Source: Aquatica leii
Lineage: Eukaryota; Arthropoda; Insecta; Coleoptera; Lampyridae
Length of the DNA: 64,000 bases
Assembly: GCA_035610365.1 (NCBI GenBank)
Contig: CM069432.1
Coordinates: 231,220,532-231,284,531 of the forward strand
Direction of reading: 5' to 3'
Every line of letters begins with the position of its first letter. The first letter of the stretch is position 1. A model generated the notes under the pieces. That model made no database searches, was not told the origin of the DNA, and was given only the letters and a program-made list of their open reading frames with translations. Positions 36,091 through 48,065 of this stretch are shown one piece after another. Made by a program: the position numbers and the translations under genes.

Positions 36091-36473
36091 GAGCACTGTG
36101 ATCTAGATTTCATAAGAGCAACATCTGACTGGGCACATTTAATGCAAAATATCGAAAAACACTAAGAATCAAACCAACATGCAGTTTCTTGCGAGGTTTA
36201 CTACCGATGACAAAATGGTTGGATTATAAACATAATTAATCAGCAAGATTTTAACAGTATTTTATAAATAAAAGTGAGTTATTGACGCAAAGTATTGAGA
36301 CGTTTAATTGATGTAACTATCACACTTGCTATTAATAATTTACGTTTCGGAGCGTAAGGAACTGCAGATACTAAAAATACAGGTAGTTTTCTAGAAATAA
36401 TTAAGTTACTTTTTCGTTATGATGATGTTTTAGCAGACCCTTTAAAAAACCAAAATGCAGTACCAATTACTTA
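36091..36473 (+). pseudogene. hAT (ZMYM1/TTF-type) N-terminal fragment
   Basis: Across two frames the plus strand reads SDWAHLMQNIEKH, ESNQHAVSCEVYYR, RRLIDVTITLAINNLRF and NTGSFLEIIKLLFRYDDVLA. This is the order in ZMYM1-like hAT proteins: a TTF-type finger (W...L..H...S..H...C), the WRxVLxRLIxVxxxLAxxNLxFRG segment, then GNFLxxIxLLxxYDxVL. Several stops and shifts occur. The catalytic domain does not follow; a piggyBac remnant begins about 0.75 kb downstream, and more hAT-like sequence resumes at 40753 on the same strand. Confidence 0.6.
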
Positions 36474-37233
36474 AGTCCGGGTATCTAAAATTAAATGATT
36501 AACTTGTAATTAAAATCAATAACCCAAATAAAAAATGAGGTAAAAGACCTCTTTCATTCATTTCAACCTTAGATTTATCAAAAACCTATTAGCTAAGTAG
36601 GGTATTGAAAATAAAAATGATAAATCGGTCAAACTACAAATAAAAGTAAGATTTTGTGGATTTACTTAGTTTACGGATCAAACATTGGAAGGACTAGAAA
36701 TGACAATTATAAAACGGCTAAGGTGCCAGATTGGGAACGTACTGTTAAATACATTTTAACCCTTCAAACAATATTTTGAATTTTCGCTTTCTATTGTAGT
36801 CCAATGTTCTACTTTCGTCTGACATTTTAAAAATAAAACTTCGGTTGTCGTCGATGGAGTGATACCGAAAGTTCAAAATATTTAGTTATCAAAGTGAGGT
36901 TATTGTACATGTTATCAAACTTTTGCAGTGAATAAAATTTTACTTTGGGTAAGTATCTAATTATTATATAAAAAAATATTACCATGTTTCAACAAACGTC
37001 TAATGCTTAGTAACACACACTATATAAAAGAAATACATTTTACCGCACAAAACCGTAAAAAACTGTTAGTACCAGATATAGAACATTAGTACAATTTGAC
37101 CTTTACGTTTGTTACTGATATGGAACAGTGGACATAACACATAAAAGTGTTTTCATTTCAGTTCAAATTGTGGTGATTTGCTATGGCCTCCGTAATTCGG
37201 ATAAGAAATATAAACACAAGATATTGTACATGT
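36474..37233. other. Decayed sequence between hAT and piggyBac B
   Basis: Weakly coding-like patches near 36560-36760 may continue the hAT element, but I cannot align them. No TTAA-flanked piggyBac end was identified. Confidence 0.3.
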
Positions 37234-40200
37234 GTGATGATTCTTCTGTAGATAGTGATACCGACGAAAACAATTATTCTCCAAGAAATAAAACTAATTA
37301 TATATGTAGACTGTTGTGGAAGCACATGAACTGCCAACGCCAATACCTACTTTTGTTCCACCTACCTCACTGTACATACCAGAAATTGAAAGTGCAATTC
37401 ACTATTTCTAAACCTTCTATACGAATAATTTATTAGACAGTATTGTTGAACATAAAAACGTATACTACATTTAGCGCAATCAAGAAACGATCCTGAATCT
37501 CACTCGTAAAGAGTTGAAAATTTGTCTTGGTACCCTCATTTGTATGTTTGTTTCGGCTTGCTTAGGCATCAACGTACGTATAACAAGATATCGGTGGGAA
37601 ATGATGCGCAACGCTTACGGATAAAACCGTACCGTATATCGCAATCCTTCTACTCTTCGTTGCACTTGCACTTCTTATGGAAGAAGCTGCGCTTGTAATG
37701 TGGCGACTCCACGGAATTCTAGTAAACTACAATTCGCAATCGTTCGGTAGGACCGAAGTGCACATTGTTTTGAATCGTGTTATCTTAAAGTAGCGATGAT
37801 AAGTCACGTACGTTGATACTGCAATAACAACGCATTGATTAGGGTTCTTTAAATGTTTATCTCGTTATTTCAAGTTTCACCTCTCAATAGATGTTTATAA
37901 AATCCTGTTAATTGAAAATGTTTTCAATCAACGAAAATACCAAGTATTCAGCTTGATTGAAAACAAATATTGATATGAAAGATTGCTTCTGCATTATCAA
38001 CGGTCAACTTTGGTTATGATTTTCTGCTACTCTTAATTTTTTTAATTGTAATCAGCAACGGATCTTCATTAACGTACGTAGTTTATCAGCTGGTACATAT
38101 TAACTTTTTTGTTCAAAAACATTACATATTTGGTTTGGTTACAGTTTTATAACAAAAATTGGGGTCCGAATTATGAAGAAATAGTAAAATGACAATTTTC
38201 ACAAGAATTTGGACAGGTAGCTCAAAACTGTGGATTGTTTGTGTCTGCAGAAACTACGTATCTTGTTACTCCTGACGGATTAGTGGGCGAAGATGGTTTA
38301 ATTGAGATAAAGTGTCCTTACAAAATTAAAAATATCGCCGAGAGAAGCAGCTGAACGCAAACTAGTATTGTATTTACCGTTGCAAGAAAATGCTGTAAAA
38401 TTAAAAAGATCGCACGACTATTTCTCTCAAATACATAGGCAATTACAAATAACAAGAAGAAGAATCTGTTATTTCGTAGTTTGGAGCTCACTGGGCTGCG
38501 TAAAAATAATACTATTCAACATAAATGTTGGCTTTCTTAATTGGATCGGTTATTTGAAAAAAGACACAAGTTTAGTGCATATTTAGATAATTTTGTTTTT
38601 TTTAGTTCTTTATATTTCTGTATACGCATTTTTTGGTACAAAAACAGTACAAAACAGTATACTAGAAGTGTTTTACGGCAGTCAATTCAGAATGTTTATT
38701 TATAACACTTTTTTCTTTGTAGTGTAAAATTTAATTTAGTGTAGATGTGCCTTTTTCCAAATAACCGATTCAATTATTTTAGACAAAAGTGGTAGAAAAT
38801 AAAAAATGACAACTAGTTTTATATTCATGCATTTTTTTACATCTACAAAAGTTATAGAAAATAAAAAATACAACAAATTTCATATTTATATATTTGCATT
38901 GAATAATAAAAACACGAATGTTAATAGGTACGTCTTTTCTGTGACATTATCAGTTTTATGCGTTCCGAGAAGACAGTATCGTGTTTGTGTACGTTAACAC
39001 TTGCGCGGATCTCAACAATCGAAGTTACAATTCGACGTCGTACATCATATCACAATAGATTTCAGTGAATTTTTTAAGTTTTATTCTCAATTTCCTGACG
39101 TTATTTGCAAAGATAGAATTTTTTTGTAGAACAATTTATTTTTCTAAGTGTTGTGAATTTGTCTGTAGCAGAGTTCTTTTTTTTTTTATTTCAATTTTTT
39201 TTGTTTTTATCTAAGGCCCCGAAAAAAAATTTTAAAAATGCGTCTGTACCTAGGTGAAGATAATTTTTTTAAGAATTTTGGCACCATTTTGAAAATCCTT
39301 CGATGTAATTTTGTCTTGTAAAATTGTAAAAACGATATCTGCTCCGGGCACACAGCCTTAACCGTGTCTATCATGTGAGACCCCACTTTAGGGTCTAAGA
39401 TGAGCATCTGAGATTTGAAACTACGCGAGTATCCCTTCTCCTTTTTAAAATCTCAGACCCTGTTAATACGCTAGTAACATCTACATGTCAGACCCTATAT
39501 GCGGTACGCGTTGTGCCATAGGAGTTGCGCATCTTAGTAAACTCTTTCAATCAACGATACGACCCATAATCTACAAGTTATCGGAAGTGTTTCAAAAACC
39601 GCAAATGCTCTGCATTGATGAATAAGTTGTGCCGTATAAAAGTAAATTGTCAAAGGATCAATACAACCCTAAAAAGCTAAATAAATGGGGCTATAAAATA
39701 CTTATTTTGTGCGATAACGCTGGGCTAATACACAATTTCAAAGTATACACCGATAAAATCTTGCCTGCTTTTGGAAAGACAGATTTGGGCGCCAGTGCCA
39801 TAATAGTTTTTTGATTCAGCCACATTCATTACCCTTAAAAGTGACAATACTCTAAAAAAAACGACAAGGTCCTTACGCAGAGTATAAAGGGATACTCGAC
39901 CAAACGGAAATACGCATTGTAAAATTGTATAACAATAAAAGTGTAATACTAGCCTGCACTGCATAACCTTTAGAGGAAGTTAGCCAATTTGACAAGAAAC
40001 ATACACGAAACATTGATGTAATGCGGCCAAATATAGTGAAAATATATATAGCATATTTATAGGTGGCGTTGATTGATTTCCTCTATGGTTTGATTTCTTA
40101 TTACCAGATATTAATTCGATCAAAACATTGGTACCTAAGGATATTCTGTCACTTTATCGACTTGTCTCTTGTTACTGCATGAATACGATATAGGAAAGAC

Positions 40201-40560
40201 ACGAAAAACGCTGGATTAGACAACACAAACATCCTGGTCTTGCTGCCATTTCGCTCAGAAGTGGTTGAAGCATTATGCATCATGGGCAAAGACACGGCTT
40301 AACAAAAGCAGGGTAAACCTAGTAGTGGATCCGTTGAAAAATAATATGATAATAAAATGAAGAGGTGACCAACTAAACTTATCCCCCAGTTACATATGCG
40401 TCGTGATCACGTTGGTCATTGGCTTTTTGAGAAAGAAACAACGACTAAAAACTTTTTTTATTGCACGAACTGTGAAATGCACATGTGCATTACTAAAACA
40501 TTGCTTTCTTACATTTCATATCTATACAATTGTAGACCATTGTACCTATTTAGAAACCAA
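37234..40560 (+). mobile_element. Decayed piggyBac transposase, copy B
   Basis: Plus-strand pieces run in family order. The N-terminal part (37234-37625) has an acidic DSSVDSDTDENN followed by RKELKICLGTLICMFVSACL. The first catalytic Asp region and RNase H-like core (39590-39815) are CIDE, VPYKSKLSKDQYNPKKLNKW, GYKILILCDNAGLIHNFKVY and DLGAS. The C-terminal part (39995-40300) has MRPNIVKIY, SKHWYLRIFCHFIDL and RYRKDTKNAG. The Cys-rich tail (40396-40500) is RRDHVGHWLFEKE then FYCTNCEMHMCITK, matching the piggyBac zinc domain. Many stops and frame changes. A 1.9 kb segment (about 37630-39530) separates the N-terminus from the core and carries a YqaJ-type nuclease piece. Confidence 0.75.
38160..38586 (+). 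pseudogene. YqaJ-type exonuclease fragment
   Basis: The plus strand reads QFSQEFGQVAQNCGLFVSAE, then VTPDGLVGEDGLIEIKCPYK, then, past a frame change, LKRSHDYFSQIHRQLQITRR and CYFVVWSSLG. This is the YqaJ (PD-(D/E)xK) pattern: SPDG with Asp, an EIKCP motif with Glu and Lys of the active site, then the Q...Q.QL motif and a CYFVVW strand. The Asp, Glu and Lys are visible. YqaJ nucleases occur in phages and, in animals, in many transposon- or virus-derived genes. The start is not recognisable and the frame is broken. It lies inside piggyBac copy B. Confidence 0.65.
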
Positions 40561-40752
40561 CCCTCATTTTTTTTTGTAATAATTAGGGAATAATTTTTTT
40601 ACATTACTGTCTTTTATTTTACAAAACAACACTAGTGTATAAAAACATAACCTTTAAAATAATGTTTAGGTATTATGGTCATTACGAGTTTAAAAACTTT
40701 TCCAATCTATCAAAACTGCGTAATCAAGGCAATAACAAGACTGCAAATATAA

Positions 40753-41187
40753 GTGTTGCCTATTAAGGGTTACAAGCAAGTATTATGCAAAGGAACCTTG
40801 CTACCAGATTTGTACACGCATAATTTGAACTTGGTGAAAAATTTTATAAACAGATACAAAAAATTTGTTTTCTTTAGTTTTGTTGCATTAATCAGTTGTA
40901 ATAGAAACGAATCAAACCAATTTAACAAAAACGTTAAAAAGGGTTTGATAACTTATTTTGAACAATCTTCAACTATTGAGATGCTATCTTCACTTCTAAC
41001 CCAATTTCAGAACTTAAATAATAATTGGGATATTTATAAAGTAATTGATATAACACTTAATCAATTAAATATTCGATTTAAATCCATGTTTGAATTATGT
41101 ACATTTTTTAAATATTTATCACCAATTTATCTTGTTGCACATGATAAAGCTGTTTTGGCACATTCCAAATTGTTAAAATTGACTTGA
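40753..41187 (+). pseudogene. hAT-like central/C-terminal fragment
   Basis: A 144-codon open frame contains NRYKKFVFFS, LISCNRNESN, and in its second half LNNNWDIYKVIDITLNQLNI then RFKSMFELCTFFKYLSPIYL. The V..D..L.QL..RF.....L..F..L.P pattern is that of ZMYM1/DUF4371-type hAT proteins just before the dimerisation domain. No start Met context or catalytic motifs are evident. Same strand and family type as the fragment at 36091-36473, so the two may be halves of one hAT copy split by piggyBac B. Alternative: an unrelated chance ORF. Confidence 0.4.
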
Positions 41188-41559
41188 CAAAAATTATTTA
41201 GTTTGTAAGTTACGTTATACACATTGCAATGGGTAAAAAATCATTTAGACTTTAAATTTTCCGAAAAACTTGTAATATCCAAGTTTTTCAAGAAATAGTA
41301 TAAATTCAGACCCATCACGTATTTTGACGTCAACATTGCGTTTTGTATCTATCATTCAAAGTTATAAACTAACCTCTCTGTCAAATCTTTAATAACTTTT
41401 CTTCAATAAAAAAAAATTTACTTTTGGATTCGATCAATATTTATAGAATAAACTACAAATATAAACAACTGAAATTAATTCTTTTAAGAAAAGAATATTT
41501 TTGGTCATATTATGGACATATATTGGTAAAACCAAAAAAATTAAATAAAACATCAAAAT

Positions 41560-42962
41560 TGTTACAAGTTTTTGGTATTACGAACCTTGCACGGCCAAAC
41601 TCTCAATAGTCGGAGAGGGGGTAGGTTCAAAAAAATATATATAAAAGATGTTTCAGGGCGCCAGAGCCTATCCCAAAGTCATACTTCTGTCTGCTCACAA
41701 CAGAATGGTGTAGAACTTGTAACAATTCGAAGATTCGTAATCCTTCTACTCAGCTGTTCGAGTAGCCCAAACTGGTTCGTAGGAAAAAAAAATAAACACA
41801 CAACAAAAGAATTAACAACTTTAATCGCCCTCAGTCTATCAATAACAGTTATCACAGTTGGAATTATATTAAGTAACAGTCATTACACCCCACAGTTGGA
41901 GTTATTAAAGACTAGAAAAATTTACATTAAATAATTATAACGGTATTAACGTTTGAGTTCGAAATAGTCAAATAAGAGAATTATAGAAACAAGAAAAATT
42001 AAGATCTCGATGCCTACAACATCGGCAACCCACCACACACAATTATAAACAACCGAGGTATATATTTTTCTACTACATACAATATGCGAAACATTTATTT
42101 CATTGAAGTTAAATACCCTAATGGTAGCTACGCGTTATACTTAGTTACTAACGTTAAATTGAAATCCCACAGTTCGTGAGTAATTGTACGTGACCACGAT
42201 ATGTAAAGTAAATTCAAAGCACTCACCGAACTCCAGTACCCACTTGCCGGAAGAAAAACGTTTTTCTTCTTCAGTGGCCTGCAATAAAAGATTAATACGA
42301 ATCGTGTCACAATCCCCAACTCACAAAGATCGTTCAGCTAAAACAATTTTATATTAAATAATTCATGAAATATATCTCAAAAGTAAACAAAACGTGCATC
42401 GATTACTGTATGTAGTGAGAATCGAAAATAGGTGGTTATTAATATGATTAACGTCGTGTCATCCACGTGTAGTATAAGTTGGCCCAGAACGCCTCCGAAG
42501 ACCCCAATTGCGCGGCTTGAAATCGCCTTCTGCTAGCGCTCGAGTCCGGCAACGTGATGCCTTAGTTAATAATAGTAATGATATCCATTTATCGAGAATC
42601 TAACGGTTTAACATGAAGGTACGCAAAATGACTGTCAAAAGGAAAACGAATTACAAACGAGTTTATATTAAAAGATGGCTTTAGCTTACCCCGTAACGTC
42701 TTAACGAAACTAGGAAATTAAATAATTATAAATGGTTTTCCATTATTTCCCCGATGGTAACGGATATATTAATCTTTACTAGTTACAGGCCATTTACATA
42801 TTCCACATGTCACGACTTTCTACCAAATGACATCTAATGCGCAAAGGATAGTTAGCGGGTGTCAAAACTCGAATCTAATTTCACGTCGAAAACCCATAGG
42901 CGTACCTAATGAAGATTTCAACCGTAACAACAAAGGCGTACGTAATGAAAATTACCGTAACA
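41560..42962 (-). repeat. 3' LTR of the 41.6-48.1 kb element
   Basis: 1403 bp, TGTTAC...GTAACA ends. Nearly identical to 46861-48065, but about 200 bp longer. Downstream end of the element in its own orientation. Confidence 0.8.
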
Positions 42963-42977
42963 GATTCCCCCCCAGCA
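42963..42977 (-). other. Polypurine tract
   Basis: On the minus strand GCTGGGGGGGAATC directly precedes the 3' LTR, as expected for the plus-strand primer of reverse transcription. Confidence 0.6.
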
Positions 42978-45019
42978 AGATAAAAGCGTGGAGCGAGAAT
43001 AACGAAACCAAAGCTAAAATGAAGACAGAAATTTAGGCATACGCCAAGGATAGAACCCTAAAATCCAAAACCAACCCCGAAACACAATAACGCCCAACCC
43101 CAGAAGAAACGTAGATGAAAGAGGTTTTCTCGGTTTACTAAGCATCACCAACCAGATGTGTCCAAAAGTTGCAAGAAGCGGAATGATACTTCAAAGAACC
43201 AGAAACTCAACTAACAGAATAGAAGTATCAGCACAGGTACTCGTTGAAAGTCGACAACAGTCGTTACGCTAAAAAGCCAGAAAGCAACGCAGTCCCATAG
43301 ACCTTACTGATCGACAGTACCAAGCAAATCAAAAGAAAAAGAAGAATGATAGGAAAGAAAGAAAAGAAGTAATATAAGTCCCCAAAGCTAACTAAGCTAA
43401 CGAAGTAAAAAGAAAAAGTATGTAGATGTTGCATGGTGATACGCGATTTAGAAGAAAAATCAAAAAGAAAACTAAGGTAGTTGTGCTCCAAAAAGTCGTC
43501 AATAGACGATATGAGATTCTTCCACCAAAAAACCAAACAGACCCTCAAGATCTAAGCAAAGAAACCCAACGAAGAAATCTCAAGCAAAAAAGATTCTGAT
43601 TAAAAGTCGACATAAGTCGTACTACCAAAAAGGCAGAGAAAAGAATCAGTAATCCCAGAGTCACAATAACAAAGTCACCAAAAAGCTAAACACTAAATGA
43701 GTGCCAATCCAAAAGAAATCCAAACCGCGAAACCCAAAACAAAACCAAAAGAAAGAAAGAAAAAGAAGTAAGAACCAATAAAGAAGAGAAAACTTCACGT
43801 GCCAATTGAACGTCGTGAGTCAGTGCCTGTTGTGTTGGAATGTCACCTGGAACTTAAATGCCGAAGAACGGATTAGAATATTCCAAGAGCAAAAGAAACC
43901 CAAAGGAGAGAAATATCCTAACTGTGACTGACAACATCAAAAATGCCGACTAAGCGGAAGTACAAAGTACAAGAAGCGACGTTGCAGTCTATTCCAAGTT
44001 TCAACCCAAAACCAACAAAACAAAAACCCACTAACCCCAATAAAGCGAGAGAAGTAACCGAGAAAGAAAAGCAAAAGAAAAGAACCATAGTTGCGTGAAT
44101 ACTCAAGAAAGAAGTTACTAAAAGAAAATACCAAGAAAGTATTCAAGCAACAAATCCAGATAAAAGAAAAAAAGCAAAAGAGATAATTGCCCTAAGACAA
44201 ATCCCAAAAAGCAAAAGAAAAAAATCAAAAGTAAGAAAGACAAGAAAGGATAAAAAGAAACAGACGGAGAAAGCTAAGACAAGATGTAAGTGTCTTATTC
44301 GTTCTTCTCTTCGTAGAAGAAACGAAAGGGAGTGACCAGCCCTTCAATGCCCAACCAACCGTCCAAACAAAAAAAAATAGAAAAAAAAACAAGGGATGAG
44401 AAAATGTATCAAAATTAGCTATAGAACGAATGCGTACCAATTGCTATCTTAATTTGAAAAGTTTACCACAAGACTTTAATGTCGACAAGCGGAATAGAAA
44501 ACTCAAGAAAAGTAAAACAAAATCTAAATTTAGAAAAGAGAATCTTATAGATGACGTACCAATCTAAAAAGGCCGACTAAGCGGATATAAACAAATACAA
44601 ACGAAAAGATAGTCTGTCCTGAAGTAAGATCGAGAAGAAAAAAAACAAAAGAGAAGTACTAGAAACTTAAGCAAAGAAAAGAATATCGGTGACAGTAATA
44701 TGAGAAGAACAATTGAGTAGCATCCAAGCTACATCCAATAAGATACCGACGACATATTCAAAGACTCGAACCACCAAAACCGAAAGAAAAGAACCAAAAG
44801 AATAGCAAAGGTCGAAAGTCGAAAGCCCAAAAAGTGAACTAGCACTTACGACGCTTGCGACGCCGATGAAAGCGAAGAGAACGATTAGAAGAAGGAGACA
44901 ACAAAGAATAATTAGAATCGACTGAAGAAGAAGATGCAAAAGCAATAGAAGCGGCCTTTACACCCGGAGAAATAGTACGGTCCTTATGTAGACGCGTAGA
45001 CCTTGTAGCGACATCAGTG

Positions 45020-45220
45020 TTGGAAAGCTTCGTTCTACGTGGCAAAATGTGACGTGACCTAAAAGGCTTGCTTCGTCGCGAATTCGAACAAGAACAATGA
45101 CGTATGAATTCGGCAATCTTAGGTCTCATATGAGGCCAGTAAAAATGACACCGAAGAGCTCCCAAGGTACTCCTAACACTGAGGTGATCACAATTCGATG
45201 TAATGTGGTGATCCTGAATC
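45020..45220 (-). pseudogene. Integrase zinc-binding part of the LTR element (fossil)
   Basis: HHITSNCDHLSVRSTLGALR, then CHFYWPHMRPKIAEFIRHCS and C resemble the H-H-C-C zinc-binding domain that opens Ty3/Gypsy integrases (H...H, then FYWP and C..C). It lies close to the gag region, without recognisable reverse transcriptase between them. Remnant of an LTR element. Confidence 0.6.
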
Positions 45221-45639
45221 AGTTGCTTGCGCTGGTCCGAAGGTACAACTAACTTCCAAACGCAAGGGTCAGAAGAGGAAATGCGTACACGTTTACATAA
45301 AAGATTTTTCACAACACACCAACGAGAGAAACGACGAGGAGAAGCAGTAACTTTAGATATCATACCTAAATACCAAGGATCAGTAGTAGGCTTAATAATC
45401 CTAGAAACTGAAAAGAAATTAGGAGGAAGAGAAAGAAGAGAACGAACAGTACGTAAAGGCTTATCACCTTGAGAACGACAACGAACACACGTATTGGGAG
45501 GAGAAGTAGTAAGAGAGCAAGTAGCAGACATAGCAGAAGAGACGGAAGTAGAAATCTTATTAGCAAAGACTACAGATGGCTCTTGAACTTTGTCACCGAC
45601 CTCTGTTGTAGAGAAGTGGAAAGAATCGCGAGAATGGAT

Positions 45640-46191
45640 GTTCAACTCCAAACGCTTGCCTAAAGATAACAATTCAGCGATAGATTTGATTTCCATCAAC
45701 GCTAAAGGAAGTTGATAGAACGGCGTTAAATTTCGACGAATAACCTTGAGCTGCATTTACTCTGAGACCGGTTCTGCTAACTGAAGGAAGAGATATCGCA
45801 TTGAGGTAACGTAAGTACCAATGGTTTCGTTAGCTCCCATAGTACGACTGCGAATAGTATCCATCAAGCGCTCATCATAATCTAAAGGTAAAAACTCAGA
45901 CTTCAACAAAGCAGCAACATCATCCCACGAACGTAACGAACTTCGATTCGTCCTAAAAACAAGAAGGGCTTTGCCAGATAAAACTTCAAAAGCTGAAAGA
46001 AAAAGTTGATGTTGTGAAACACCACGAGACAAACACAACTCGTCAATACGAATAAGAAATTCTATAAGTAGAGAAGGATCTTCACCCGAAAAAGTAACAT
46101 TCCAATTACCTAAATTCGTTTCGGAATCAGAGTCCGAAGAAATAAGAAATGGCGGTTCTTCATCTGAAGAATACATAGCTAAAACAAACAA
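45640..46191 (-). pseudogene. Gag part of the LTR element (fossil)
   Basis: The minus strand reads NWNVTFSGEDPSLLIEFL, FEVLSGKALLVFRTNRSSLR, SWDDVAALLKSEFLPLDYDE and IRSRTMGANETIGTYVTSMR. This is the retrotransposon Gag (Arc-like) helical pattern: F.G......FL..i......, L.G.A..wf......W......L...F.P.dy......L..r.Qg..Esv..Y......LF. It continues into KVIRRNLTPFYQLPLALMEI just downstream. Broken. Confidence 0.7.
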
Positions 46192-46836
46192 GTAAACAAG
46201 AAACTAACCAAAGCAGTCAATTTTGGCGAAAATCTGTCACCACGTGCCGGACAAGAACTCAAAATAACAGTAAGCCGTATCACTACTAAGTAAGTAAGCC
46301 AAGAAGAAAAAAAATCAACTTAATCGACGTAGTCGAGTCGATCCAAAAATCAAAACGAAGGTCCGATTAAAAGAAACGTAAGCAAAGTGCTAATCTACAG
46401 TCAAACTGCAGCACTAAAGAAAAATAAAAGTAAAAGTTAATGAAGTAACTCAGACGTCCAGTCTAGTAGCAATAACTAAGTAAAGAAAGCAAAGTAAAAT
46501 CGAACCCACGTAAGACTAAGAAAAGAATCAATAAAGCTAGAAGAATTTATGATCGCCCACACTAAATCGATAGCAAGTCAACAATATAAACCACCTATTC
46601 CTGCTAGTAATCCTATACTAATTAGAGAAAAAAAATCTAAACAGCAGAAAGAATTATAACGAATGAGAAATTCAAAGAAAAAGAATCGAAAAGTCGGGTT
46701 GCCAATTTGTTACACACTAAGTCTAGAGAAATTCAATAGTAGAAGTTCCCTATGAGTAATCCTACGCTAATCACAATTAAACCAAATTGTTAAAAGAAAT
46801 ATAGAGAATGAGAATTCGATATGAGAGAATCGAGGC

Positions 46837-46856
46837 CCCAAACAGTTGGGTCGCCA
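46837..46856 (-). other. Primer binding site, tRNA-Arg-like
   Basis: Four bases after the 5' LTR the minus strand reads TGGCGACCCAACTGTTTGGG. TGG complements the tRNA CCA end; the GACCCAA stretch corresponds to the acceptor stem of a tRNA beginning GACCCA, as in some arginine tRNAs. The tRNA identity is tentative. Confidence 0.5.
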
Positions 46857-46860
46857 AATT

Positions 46861-48065
46861 TGTTACAAGTTTTTGGTATTACGAACCTTGCAAAAATAAG
46901 CACACAAAAAAAGAATTAACAACTTTAATCGCCCTCAGTCTATCAATAACAGTTATCACAGTTGGAATTATATTAAGTAACAGTCATTACACCCCACAGT
47001 TGGAGTTATTAAAGACTAGAAAAATTTACATTAAATAATTATAACGGTATTAACGTTTGAGTTCGAAATAGTCAAATTAGAGAATTATAAAAACAAGAAA
47101 AATTAAGATCTCGATGCCTACAACATCGGCAACCCACCACACACAATTATAAACAACCGAGGTATATATTTTTCTACTACATACAATATGCGAAACATTT
47201 ATTTCATTGAAGTTAAATACCCTAATGGTAGCTACGCGTTATACTTAGTTACTAACGTTAAATTGAAATCCCACAGTTCGTGAGTAATTGTACGTGACCA
47301 CGATATGTAAAGTAAATTCAAAGCACTCACCGAACTCCAGTACCCACTTGCCGGAAGAAAAACGTTTTTCTTCTTCAGTGGCCTGCAATAAAAGATTAAT
47401 ACGAATCGTGTCACAATCCCCAACTCACAAAGATCGTTCAGCTAAAACAATTTTATATTAAATAATTCATGAAATATATCTCAAAGTAAACAAAACGTGC
47501 ATCGATTACTGTATGTAGTGAGAATCGAAAATAGGTGGTTATTAATATGATTAACGTCGTGTCATCCACGTGTAGTATAAGTTGGCCCAGAACGCCTCCG
47601 AAGACCCCAATTGCGCGGCTTGAAATCGCCTTCTGCTAGCGCTCGAGTCCGGCAACGTGATGCCTTAGTTAATAATAGTAATGATATCCATTTATCGAGA
47701 ATCTAACGGTTTAACATGAAGGTACGCAAAATGACTGTCAAAAGGAAAACGAATTACAAACGAGTTTATATTAAAAGATGGCTTTAGCTTACCCCGTAAC
47801 GTCTTAACGAAACTAGGAAATTAAATAATTATAAATGGTTTTCCATTATTTCCCCGATGGTAACGGATATATTAATCTTTACTAGTTACAGGCCATTTAC
47901 ATATTCCACATGTCACGACTTTCTACCAAATGACATCTAATGCGCAAAGGATAGTTAGCGGGTGTCAAAACTCGAACCTAATTTCACGTCGAAAACCCAT
48001 AGGCGTACCTAATGAAGATTTCAACCGTAACAACAAAGGCGTACGTAATGAAAATTACCGTAACA
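46861..48065 (-). repeat. 5' LTR of the 41.6-48.1 kb element
   Basis: 1205 bp, TGTTAC...GTAACA ends, nearly identical to 41560-42962. In the element's orientation it is the promoter-bearing LTR. Confidence 0.8.

Larger units (their letters stand above)
41560..48065 (-). mobile_element. Ty3/Gypsy-type LTR element with long LTRs
   Basis: Complete in outline, on the minus strand: LTRs at both ends beginning TGTTAC and ending GTAACA, a flanking AAAT duplication (41556-41559 and 48066-48069), a primer site next to the right-hand (5') LTR and a purine tract next to the left-hand (3') LTR. Gag and integrase zinc-binding parts are recognised; protease and reverse transcriptase were not. The coding part is broken and incomplete, so this looks like a non-autonomous or dead copy. 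Aside from a length difference, the LTRs differ by only about half a percent by eye, so insertion is recent. Confidence 0.8.

Noticed and set aside
43264-44945. Several minus-strand frames rich in Leu, Phe and Ser
   Set aside because: They lie in the purine-skewed interior of the LTR element and reflect base composition; no motif or family pattern is visible.
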